The notes: generated by a model from the letters alone, not told the origin. Positions 1-5,234 are shown, counted from the first letter of the stretch. The stretch is DNA of 5,444 nucleotides from JBCBKZ01 sp039026975 (GCA_039026975.1 JBCCLI010000432.1:1-5444), one strand, 5' to 3'. Program-made: numbers and translations.

Positions 1-1
1 C

Positions 2-1834
2 TCCCTCATGAACACCCCCTTATTTGACTTGAGAAAGTACAAACTATCAGAAAAAGAGAAGGAAAAAATAGATAACCCTGAGCCCTGGTCACAGGAGTGT
101 GAATTTATAAGCGGAGACAAACAGGAATTTTGGGGAAATATAGCGTATACGCATTTTGTTTTACATCAAGAATCTTTCATTCTAACAAGGATTACGGACA
201 TAAGCTCGCAGAAGGAGGCCGAACAGGCCCTTATCATAGCTAAAGAAAAAGCAGAAGAAGCTACCCTCTCCAAGACTCAATTCCTTTCTACCATGAGTCA
301 TGAAATCAGGACTCCCATGAATGCAGTCATTGGGATGACCGGTCTCATGTTAGAGACAGAGTTGGATGAAGAACAGCGTGAATTTGCAGAAACCATCAGA
401 ATCAGTGGCGAAAACCTATTGGGAATCATTAACGATATCCTGGACTATTCTAAGATAGAATCCGGGAAAATGGAGTTAGAGGAGCAGAACTTTGAAATCA
501 TCAATCCGATAGAAGATGTCCTGGATCTTCTTTCGTCCAAAGCTGCCGAAAGGAAATTAGAGCTCCTATATTATTGCGAGCAGGATGTGCCTAAAGCCAT
601 CATCGGAGATCTGACCAGAATTAGGCAAGTCCTCCTTAATCTGATTAATAATGCTCTGAAATTTACTCATGAGGGAGAGGTATTTGTTTCTGTGAAGTTA
701 AAGGGGAAGAAGAATGGTAAGAACCTCATTGAGTTCGCAGTTAAAGACACGGGTATTGGGATTCCAGAGGATAAAATGCATAAACTATTCGAATCATTCT
801 CCCAAGTAGATGCCTCTACTACCCGTAAATATGGAGGTACAGGACTCGGACTGGCTATTTGTAAAAAGTTAGTTAACCTCATGGGAGGAGATATTTGGGT
901 AGAAAGTGAAATGGGAAAAGGCTCTACCTTCTTCTTTACTATAGCTGCTAATACAGGAGTATCAGAAGAAAAGAATCCCTTCCAGGGGAATATGGCAGAT
1001 CTGAAAGGAAAAAGGGTACTAATAGTAGATGATAACCATACTAACCTAAAGATTCTCACCTGGCAGTGTAAAAATATGGGACTAAAGGCACTGACAGTTT
1101 CTGACCCTACCAAGGTTCTGGGAATCATAGGGCAAGAGACCTTTGACCTGGCTATATTTGACTATCAGATGCCGGAAATGGACGGAGCAGAATTAGCTAC
1201 CAAAGTGAAAGTAGCCTTTCCAGAACTGAATACCCCTATTATCATGCTGAGTTCGCTAGGGGCGGAGTTAAGTCCAGCGGATAAGTCCCTATTTGAAGTA
1301 TACTTAAATAAACCTGTCAGGCAGGCCGCCTTATGCAAGCATATCATTAAAGCTTTACTGAAAAAAGAAGCCTCTCTGAATGAGCAGGCTGATACCCGGG
1401 AGACCCAGCAGAAGGTTACTGGAGAGGTAACCATGGAATCCCGAAAGCTGCGGATACTATTAGCTGAGGACAACCTCGTAAACCAAAAAGTAGCTACCCG
1501 TATCTTGGGAAAACTAGGCTATGTACCAGATATAGCCTCTAATGGGCTAGAGGCTGTCCAAGCGGTGGAAACCATAGACTATGACCTGGTATTCATGGAT
1601 ATGCAGATGCCTGAAATGGATGGGATAGAGGCCACCAAAGAAATCATCAAAAGAGCAGGAGATGGTAAAAGGCCCTTGATCATTGCGATGACAGCTAATG
1701 CTATGAAGGAAGATCAAGAGAGATGCTTTGCCGCAGGTATGGATGATTTCATCTCTAAACCTGTTAAGAAAGAGCGGATAGAAGAAGCCCTCCTCAAGTG
1801 GTTTTTCTCCCAGCCTTCTGAAACCCCCTCCTAG
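2..1834 (+). CDS. Hybrid sensor histidine kinase, PAS(end)-HisKA-HATPase-REC-REC, 5' end outside the window
   Basis: Membrane-associated or cytosolic phosphorelay kinase that autophosphorylates a histidine and passes the phosphate to its own receivers. Residue numbers count from the ATG at 8. Residues about 27-68 look like the last strands of a PAS domain with its PAC end. A short helical linker leads into HisKA, with H98 inside SHEIRTPMN. The HATPase_c domain shows the N box (N211-N215), D247-T-G-I-G-I and the GGTGLGL loop (276-282). REC1 (about 335-450) has D341/D342, acceptor D385, S415 and K435. REC2 (about 481-598) has E487/D488, acceptor D531, T562 and K584, so both receivers look functional. 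The protein ends 24 residues after K584 with no HPt domain. The frame is open to the left edge, the ATG at 8 has no ribosome-binding site and the PAS domain is cut, so the true start lies upstream. The signal sensed cannot be read. The family call is secure. Confidence 0.96.
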   Translation, partial: SLMNTPLFDLRKYKLSEKEKEKIDNPEPWSQECEFISGDKQEFWGNIAYTHFVLHQESFILTRITDISSQKEAEQALIIAKEKAEEATLSKTQFLSTMSHEIRTPMNAVIGMTGLMLETELDEEQREFAETIRISGENLLGIINDILDYSKIESGKMELEEQNFEIINPIEDVLDLLSSKAAERKLELLYYCEQDVPKAIIGDLTRIRQVLLNLINNALKFTHEGEVFVSVKLKGKKNGKNLIEFAVKDTGIGIPEDKMHKLFESFSQVDASTTRKYGGTGLGLAICKKLVNLMGGDIWVESEMGKGSTFFFTIAANTGVSEEKNPFQGNMADLKGKRVLIVDDNHTNLKILTWQCKNMGLKALTVSDPTKVLGIIGQETFDLAIFDYQMPEMDGAELATKVKVAFPELNTPIIMLSSLGAELSPADKSLFEVYLNKPVRQAALCKHIIKALLKKEASLNEQADTRETQQKVTGEVTMESRKLRILLAEDNLVNQKVATRILGKLGYVPDIASNGLEAVQAVETIDYDLVFMDMQMPEMDGIEATKEIIKRAGDGKRPLIIAMTANAMKEDQERCFAAGMDDFISKPVKKERIEEALLKWFFSQPSETPS

Positions 1835-1864
1835 CCTATACCCTCTCCTTATCTCAGAAAGATG

Positions 1865-1902
1865 TTAATTCCAAAATCCATATATATTGATTTTAGAATT
1901 AA
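1865..1902. repeat. Near-perfect 38-bp AT-rich palindrome between the kinase and the helical-repeat gene
   Basis: The arms TTAATTC (1865-1871) and GAATTAA (1896-1902) are exact reverse complements, as are the inner arms AAAATC (1873-1878) and GATTTT (1889-1894). One C/A mismatch separates them (1872/1895), and the centre CATATATATT is almost self-complementary. It begins 31 bp after the kinase stop and ends 35 bp before the next start codon. It could be the kinase gene's terminator, although it has no GC-rich stem or U-tract, or a dimeric regulator's operator for the downstream gene. The structure is seen directly; its role is inferred. Confidence 0.7.
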
Positions 1903-1924
1903 ATTGATATCTTGAATGTGGAAG

Positions 1925-1930
1925 AAGGAG
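1925..1930 (+). promoter_or_regulatory. Strong Shine-Dalgarno (AAGGAG) for the 469-aa gene
   Basis: AAGGAG lies 7 bases before the ATG at 1938 and fixes that start codon. Such a full purine-rich site is notable because many Bacteroidota genes lack one. It also argues against the overlapping ATG at 1916-1918 in another frame. Confidence 0.75.
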
Positions 1931-1937
1931 CTTTCTC

Positions 1938-3347
1938 ATGAAAAAACGACTGGTATGGAAATTACTAGCCTCCCTGGATGCGCCAGAGAGAGAGTATTTC
2001 CTGAAATGGCTGAAGGTGGAACTCAATCAAACCCAGCAGTATGTGCAAGAACTTGCTACTATTCTGGTATCTATTTATCCCCATCCCCAGTCGTCCTATG
2101 AAATCTGGCCATCCCTCTACCCTGAGCAGCCTTATGATGATGGTAGATTTCGGAAACTAGCCAGTGACCTCAGCTCCCGGCTAGAGGAATTTGTCTCCTG
2201 GTTAGCGTTCAAAGAAGATAGTGTACAAAGTAAGGTGCAGGTACTTCGCTTTTATGAGCAGCGAAACCAACTGGCTCTTTTTGAGAAACATTACAGAAAA
2301 CTTAAACGTGAGCTGGAAAAATCTCCTGTAAAAAATGCTACCTATTTTCGGACACTATATGAGGTGGAGACAGAGTACCAGCGACTTAAAGTAAAGGAAA
2401 GTCAGAAAGTACGGCCTGAACTACTTGCGTCTATTAGCTTATCCCTGGATAGCTGGTGGTTACAGGAAAAGCTGCCAATTTCTCTAAGAGTGAAGATACG
2501 GGAAATGCAGGGGTATCAGCCTCAGCATTATTTTTTACTTCAGAATATTCTTGAAGAAATACGATCCCATCCTGCTTTCTATGAACAATCTCTCATCAAG
2601 ATTTATGTAGACGCCCATAATATGCTAGCAAATGCGGAAGTGCCAGATACCTCTTCTCTATTGGCCTTTCTCACAGAGGAAAAAGGACATCTTACGGATA
2701 TAGAATTCATCAATATATTCTATCTGATACAGAATTACCTGGTTAGGAGAATTAACATAAGCATAGAGCAGGAGTATATAGAACAACTCCAATCCTTATT
2801 TGAATGGGGAATTAAGCACAAGATCATCTTTCAGGATGACCACCTCCCCTGGCGTTCTCTCTATAATATAATTGCCGTATTACTAAACTTATCCCTGGTG
2901 GAGATAGCAAATACCTATCTTCATACCTACATTCACTATGTCTCGGAACAGGATAGGGAGGAGACCCAGAGATTTCTGGATGGATTTATCTCCTTTTTTG
3001 CAGGAGAATACAGAAAAGCTTTAGACATCTTTAGTGTGCAGAAGTTTCAAATAGACTTATTCGAAGTCTCCGCAAGAAGTTTCCTATTGCAGATCAACTA
3101 TGAGCTAGGAATTGCGGAACCTAGCTGGTTAATCAGCCAGGCAGAAACATTCTCCAAATATATTAGAAACAAAAAAATCCAGGCTAAGATCATTGAGTTC
3201 CACCTTGCCTTTTCCAAACAGTACATAAAATTGAACAGGTTGTTTGATAAACAAGACCTGGAACACTTACTGAAGGATGTTTCACAAACCTCCAATACCC
3301 ACAAAAAAAGGTGGCTGACAGAAAAGATTAAAAAGAAAATGGGGTGA
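1938..3347 (+). CDS. Hypothetical all-helical (TPR-like) protein of a Bacteroidota family
   Basis: A 469-aa protein of unknown function. The N-terminal ~90 residues carry a pattern I associate with an abundant Bacteroidota family of uncharacterised proteins: a leucine-rich first helix, an EREYFLKWL segment where EF..F..FL is usual, the IWPSLYPEQPYDDGRFRKL segment (56-74), then S-D-L-S-S-R-L-E-E-F (76-85). The remainder is predicted to be long amphipathic helices. Residues about 350-391 (FFAGEYRKALDIF onward) resemble a degenerate TPR hairpin, which suggests a protein-binding scaffold. There is no signal peptide, transmembrane segment or catalytic motif, so it is probably cytosolic. The C-terminus is lysine-rich (KKRWLTEKIKKKMG). 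The start is supported by AAGGAG at 1925-1930. It follows the kinase gene by 103 bp on the same strand, which alone does not prove a functional link. The gene call is firm and the function is unknown. Confidence 0.9.
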   Translation: MKKRLVWKLLASLDAPEREYFLKWLKVELNQTQQYVQELATILVSIYPHPQSSYEIWPSLYPEQPYDDGRFRKLASDLSSRLEEFVSWLAFKEDSVQSKVQVLRFYEQRNQLALFEKHYRKLKRELEKSPVKNATYFRTLYEVETEYQRLKVKESQKVRPELLASISLSLDSWWLQEKLPISLRVKIREMQGYQPQHYFLLQNILEEIRSHPAFYEQSLIKIYVDAHNMLANAEVPDTSSLLAFLTEEKGHLTDIEFINIFYLIQNYLVRRINISIEQEYIEQLQSLFEWGIKHKIIFQDDHLPWRSLYNIIAVLLNLSLVEIANTYLHTYIHYVSEQDREETQRFLDGFISFFAGEYRKALDIFSVQKFQIDLFEVSARSFLLQINYELGIAEPSWLISQAETFSKYIRNKKIQAKIIEFHLAFSKQYIKLNRLFDKQDLEHLLKDVSQTSNTHKKRWLTEKIKKKMG

Positions 3348-3450
3348 AGGCCGTGTTTGAACTGATAAGTCCTATCATTAAGTATGGCTTTTCAAGAACT
3401 TTCATCTTCAAGCACGACCTAGGCTATCATAACTAGCCCAGCCCATTTTA

Positions 3451-3477
3451 GTAGACCCTTCCCTTCTTAGGGTCTAT
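3451..3477. terminator. Hairpin between convergent genes, possible bidirectional terminator
   Basis: TAGACCCT (3452-3459) and AGGGTCTA (3469-3476) form an 8-bp perfect stem with a 9-base loop; a G-T pair can extend it by one. It lies about 105 bp past the helical-repeat gene's stop and covers the last codons and stop of the - strand gene ending at 3467. Neither strand has a clear T-tract after it, so termination is only suggested by its location between convergent genes. Confidence 0.35.
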
Positions 3478-3853
3478 ACCCTATCCATTGTCTCATCATG
3501 TAATAGAAAGAAGTCAAATCATAGTTACCCCAAGGGAAGGAGCTTATTAAAAAGGGAGAGGTTTCCTGCCTCACCTGCCTATGGCTCACATTTCCTACTT
3601 GAGTCTCATTAGTAATAGCAAGAGCTGAGATAGAATTAGCATGGCGTTTAGGCGCTTCAAGCACCTTAGATCGAGTGTCTGGTTGAGATCTCATGCCATT
3701 CCTCATGATGATGACGTCTATTTCAGTCATGATTTGCGCCTGAGATTCTGGGGGGGCTAAGAATAATAAGCAACCAAAAAGTAGGAGTGCATTACGTAGG
3801 TTTACAACAGAAGACTTAGTACGGGAATTTACAAGAGAAAAGATTTTTAGCAT
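3467..3853 (-). CDS. Small putative secreted protein, no recognised family
   Basis: A 128-aa reading frame if the ATG at 3853 is used; the frame also stays open to an ATG at 3883 and a TTG at 3910. I favour 3853 because the protein then begins as a signal peptide. It has a basic N-terminal region with R11, K13 and R20, a hydrophobic core at 21-34 (NALLLFGCLLFLAP), and S-Q-A at 37-39 as a plausible signal peptidase I site. C28 is not in a good lipobox (F precedes G). The mature part (~89 residues) is basic and polar with an aromatic C-terminus (W108, Y111, F117-Y119, W123, Y127) and no family I recognise. A promoter match lies upstream at 3908-3939, giving a leader of about 50 bases. No strong Shine-Dalgarno is visible, as is common in Bacteroidota. 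It could be a small envelope or periplasmic protein. The length, leader and promoter favour a real gene, but homologues are needed to be sure. Confidence 0.5.
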   Translation of the reverse strand: MLKIFSLVNSRTKSSVVNLRNALLLFGCLLFLAPPESQAQIMTEIDVIIMRNGMRSQPDTRSKVLEAPKRHANSISALAITNETQVGNVSHRQVRQETSPFLISSFPWGNYDLTSFYYMMRQWIGYRP

Positions 3854-3907
3854 GTTTCTATATCCAAATATGTTTGGGCACATGTCCAGATAGAAACTAG
3901 GAATAAT

Positions 3908-3939
3908 CAAAAGTAAGAGGATGCCTCCACACCCCTAAA
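3908..3939 (-). promoter_or_regulatory. Bacteroidota-type promoter for the small secreted protein
   Basis: On the - strand TACTTTTG (3915 to 3908) matches the -7 consensus TAnnTTTG at every fixed position. TTTA (3939 to 3936) lies 20 bases upstream and differs by one base from the -33 element TTTG. Transcription would begin near 3900-3905 and proceed into the frame starting at 3853. This also argues against the TTG at 3910 as a start, because it lies inside the promoter. Confidence 0.5.
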
Positions 3940-3953
3940 TCAGTTTTAAGGGG
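3932..3953. repeat. Short imperfect hairpin over the -33 element
   Basis: CCCCTAAA (3932-3939) can pair with TTT-AAGGGG (3945-3953) with one bulged A. It overlaps the proposed -33 element of the secreted-protein promoter, so it could be an operator. Alternatively, read on the + strand, it is followed after 10 bases by a T-rich run (3965-3970), a weak terminator-like arrangement. Confidence 0.3.
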
Positions 3954-4059
3954 AATCTCACCTCTTTTTTAGGGATATCTACTTTTTAGTAATGAATTAA
4001 AAGTTAAACGTATATACTATTTTCCCAATATTTGAGGTACCACAGGGCTCAGAAATGAC

Positions 4060-4093
4060 CAAATTTTTACACACAAGTGTTCAAATCTTACAC
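4060..4093. repeat. Imperfect direct repeat with a 22-bp period
   Basis: CAAATTTTTACAC (4060-4072) recurs as CAAATCTTACAC (4082-4093). The starts are 22 bp apart, about two helical turns, which places both copies on the same DNA face. This is the geometry of a tandem binding site for a response regulator or similar dimer. No gene with a convincing start lies immediately beside it, so the target is unknown. Confidence 0.4.
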
Positions 4094-4114
4094 GTTTAAT
4101 GAATAAAATATCCC

Positions 4115-4345
4115 TCATTTCAGGCCAGTTTTACTTCCATTTACATATGATTTAGGTCTCAAATTTTCTATTTGACTGATAATCAGGGTACTCCTATTTG
4201 GCATGATTAACTGATATGCAGTTACTGATAGTAAACAGGAGTAAAAGAGATGGTTAAGATCCAGACATCTGAATCTTAACCATTTATGAAAGTTATCTAA
4301 CCGTTTAATCATTAGGAGATCCCATTCATGCAGAGTTTCAAACAT
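4115..4345 (-). CDS. Doubtful 76-aa hypothetical frame
   Basis: ATG at 4345 with GAAGG six bases upstream, so translation is possible. The product is rich in Leu, Trp and Cys, has a weakly hydrophobic stretch at about residues 33-48, and matches no family I know. Its residues 21-33 are encoded by the 38-bp palindrome at 4248-4285, and all three ACTGATA boxes fall inside it. A frame this full of structured DNA is more likely to be fortuitous, or a decayed fragment, than a gene. I keep it only because the surrounding region has no better coding candidate. Confidence 0.15.
   Translation of the reverse strand: MFETLHEWDLLMIKRLDNFHKWLRFRCLDLNHLFYSCLLSVTAYQLIMPNRSTLIISQIENLRPKSYVNGSKTGLK
4175..4230. 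repeat. Three ACTGATA boxes
   Basis: Exact ACTGATA heptamers occur at 4175-4181, 4210-4216 and 4224-4230. The first two extend to ACTGATAnnCAG, and the third has CAG three bases further on. The first also sits in the small palindrome CTGAT-A-ATCAG. The copies lie 35 and 14 bp apart. They could be binding sites or chance recurrence in AT-rich DNA. Confidence 0.35.
4248..4285. repeat. Second near-perfect 38-bp palindrome
   Basis: TGGTTAAGAT (4251-4260) and ATCTTAACCA (4273-4282) are exact 10-bp inverted arms. Inside them, after one C/A mismatch, CAGA (4262-4265) pairs with TCTG (4268-4271) around a CA centre. Outside them A-T, G-T and A-T contacts extend the symmetry to 4248/4285. There is no T-tract on either side, so it is not a canonical terminator. 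It may be an operator, a cruciform-forming site or a hairpin in an RNA. Confidence 0.7.
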
Positions 4346-4418
4346 TCCTGCCCTTCGGCCCTTTTAGTGGTCTAGCTTTTGTATCCTATATAACCGAACG
4401 GTATTCTGGAGTTACAAA

Positions 4419-4482
4419 AGCAAGGGCTGGGGAATATTCATGCAAAGCACGAATTCCCTGGCTTTTAGAGCAAGGGCTGGGG
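4419..4482 (+). repeat. 14-bp direct repeat, 50-bp period, forming duplicated hairpin arms
   Basis: AGCAAGGGCTGGGG occurs exactly at 4419-4432 and 4469-4482. Each copy supplies the 5' arm of a hairpin. The first pairs GGGAA (4430-4434) with TTCCC (4454-4458) and TTC (4437-4439) with GAA (4451-4453), closed by GC-AAA-GC and followed by GGCTTTT. The second is the strong terminator. This looks like a duplicated terminator module whose 3' halves have diverged. Confidence 0.6.
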
Positions 4483-4525
4483 TTGATTCTCTGTCGGAGA
4501 CAGATTGAGTCCCCCGGTTTTTTTT
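4477..4525 (+). terminator. Strong rho-independent terminator on the + strand
   Basis: The stem pairs C4477-G4482 with C4512-G4517 (one G-U), then G4485-C4489 with G4507-C4511, then TCTGTC (4490-4495) with GACAGA (4499-4504) around a GGA loop. Two TT bulges interrupt it. It is followed at once by T8 (4518-4525). The T-tract lies only on the + strand side; on the - strand no T-run follows, so it does not obviously serve the lysozyme-like gene that ends at 4527. The nearest annotated + strand gene ends more than 1.1 kb upstream. Confidence 0.75.
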
Positions 4526-4526
4526 A

Positions 4527-5234
4527 TTACTCATTTTTTTTCTCTATCCCGTAGGCTTCTGGAAACAGGCGTTTCAATCTCAGGTCAATATCATAAACGC
4601 TTACTACCCCATCTCCATTTTCATCTAATCCCCTATTCTGTTTGTAAGAATTGGAGGGCTTAGCATACAGAACGTAGCAAGGGTCCTGGTAGCGGGCTTT
4701 AGGGTATAACACACCCAGATATAAATCAGTCAAACTTTGGTATTCTCCATACCTGCTCCTTACTACCTGCAGGTACTTACAGACGTACTCCATCTGATGA
4801 TGTGCTTGCATACGAGCTAAGTCAGAGGTTTGAACGTCCATTTCCTGAGCCACTACTGGCATGAACTGAATTAAGCCTACTGCCCCACTTCCCTTTCTAT
4901 TCCTTACTGCGGGATTAAAACCAGATTCAGCTTTCATAATAGCCATCAGCCATTCGGGAGGAACCTGTAACTTCTGGGACACATCCTTCACTTTGTCAGA
5001 GAATAGCGCTACCTCTGGAATAAACCGCCTGGCGTCCTGCATGAGGTATAGCTGCTCCTCTCCGTGGAAAAACTGGTTCCAATCCATGGTTTTTACCTGA
5101 GTAGTATAAAGGTGGTAACTAAGGAGAGAGATCCAGCCTAGGTTCCAGTAGGGACTTTTCCAGAGAGACCAGCATTTTTGAAGTGTGATGAGGGTGTCCC
5201 TTACCCTTAATTGGGGGTACATTTTTCTTTTCAT
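4527..5234 (-). CDS. Lysozyme-like transglycosylase (SLT/GH23 type) with a C-terminal dockerin/EF-hand-like loop
   Basis: A 235-aa predicted peptidoglycan-cleaving enzyme. Residues about 78-180 carry the SLT signature: KAESGFNP with catalytic E103, then GAVGLIQFMP (117-126), then an LTDLYLGVLYP segment (168-178) at the place of the family's third motif. The C-terminus has a 12-residue calcium loop, D204-x-N206-x-D208-G209 with D215 at position 12, followed by LRLKRLF. This resembles one half of a dockerin repeat, and EF-like loops also occur at the end of phage-type lysozymes. The first ~50 residues are basic and tryptophan-rich with only a weak hydrophobic stretch (31-43), so I see no standard signal peptide. 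Export might use an uncleaved anchor or a phage/secretion device. The start at 5234 has no ribosome-binding site; an in-frame ATG at 5222 is the alternative. It stands alone, with no phage or secretion genes beside it in the window. The family call is strong and the role is open. Confidence 0.9.
   Translation of the reverse strand: MKRKMYPQLRVRDTLITLQKCWSLWKSPYWNLGWISLLSYHLYTTQVKTMDWNQFFHGEEQLYLMQDARRFIPEVALFSDKVKDVSQKLQVPPEWLMAIMKAESGFNPAVRNRKGSGAVGLIQFMPVVAQEMDVQTSDLARMQAHHQMEYVCKYLQVVRSRYGEYQSLTDLYLGVLYPKARYQDPCYVLYAKPSNSYKQNRGLDENGDGVVSVYDIDLRLKRLFPEAYGIEKKNE

Larger units (their letters stand above)
4347..4525 (+). ncRNA. Candidate structured small RNA or structured 3' UTR ending at an intrinsic terminator
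   Basis: Read on the + strand, this segment folds into several consistent helices. CCTGCCCTT (4347-4355) pairs with AAGGGCTGG (4422-4430) apart from one T/T. Directly next to that, GCTTTTGTA (4375-4383) pairs perfectly with TACAAAAGC (4413-4421). Inside it ACC (4393-4395) pairs with GGT (4400-4402). A hairpin spans 4430-4458, and the last helix is a terminator with eight Ts. The second AAGGGCTGG copy (4472-4480) can also pair with 4347-4355, and that would break the foot of the terminator, so alternative folds exist. A 15-codon frame (4328-4375) with AGGAG nine bases upstream overlaps the 5' side and could be a leader peptide. No + strand gene follows in the window, which favours a free small RNA over an attenuator. 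No good + strand promoter was found, and the 5' end is a guess. Confidence 0.35.
3854..4526. other. 673-bp region without a convincing protein gene, dense in repeats and RNA-like structure
   Basis: From left to right it holds the secreted-protein leader and promoter (to 3939), a T-rich stretch, a direct repeat with a 22-bp period (4060-4093), three ACTGATA boxes (4175-4230), a 38-bp palindrome (4248-4285), and a structured segment ending in a strong + strand terminator (4347-4525). A doubtful 76-codon frame on the - strand (4115-4345) crosses part of it. This is unusually long and structured for a Bacteroidota intergenic region. It could be a regulatory island, a small-RNA locus or the remains of a lost mobile element; no transposase or integrase fragment is recognisable. 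Confidence 0.6.

Noticed and set aside
667..1473. Two - strand frames (667-1128 and 1165-1473) antisense to the kinase gene
   Set aside because: They lie wholly inside the kinase coding sequence, and their products are Ser/Leu-rich with no recognisable domain. They are shadows of the real gene.
1916..2101. 61-codon + strand frame beginning at 1916
   Set aside because: It overlaps the start of the 469-aa gene in another frame. The Shine-Dalgarno at 1925-1930 lies downstream of its start and serves the ATG at 1938.
3098..3304. 68-codon - strand frame antisense to the helical-repeat gene
   Set aside because: It is fully contained in the strongly coding opposite strand, with no motif of its own.
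3353..3436. 27-codon frame starting at GTG just after the helical-repeat gene
   Set aside because: The only ribosome-binding candidate (GAAGG) is two bases from the GTG, which is too close, and the peptide is too short to judge without homologues.
4099..4155. 18-codon + strand frame starting at 4099
   Set aside because: No ribosome-binding site is visible, the length is trivial, and the peptide gives no recognisable signal.
4328..4375. 15-codon frame with AGGAG nine bases upstream, considered as an attenuator leader peptide
   Set aside because: The spacing is good, but there is no run of regulatory codons and no + strand gene after the terminator for it to control. It is kept only as a note on the RNA candidate.
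4477..4517. Resemblance to the 5' end of tmRNA (GGGGnTGATTCT) and to a tRNA T-arm (ATTGAGTCCCCC)
   Set aside because: The segment folds fully as a 41-base terminator stem. There is no acceptor stem, CCA end, tag reading frame or anticodon arm, so the similarity is probably chance.
3854..4526. Remnant of an insertion sequence or integron attachment site, suggested by the palindromes
   Set aside because: There are no matching terminal inverted repeats with target duplications, no transposase or integrase fragment, and no attC core sequences.
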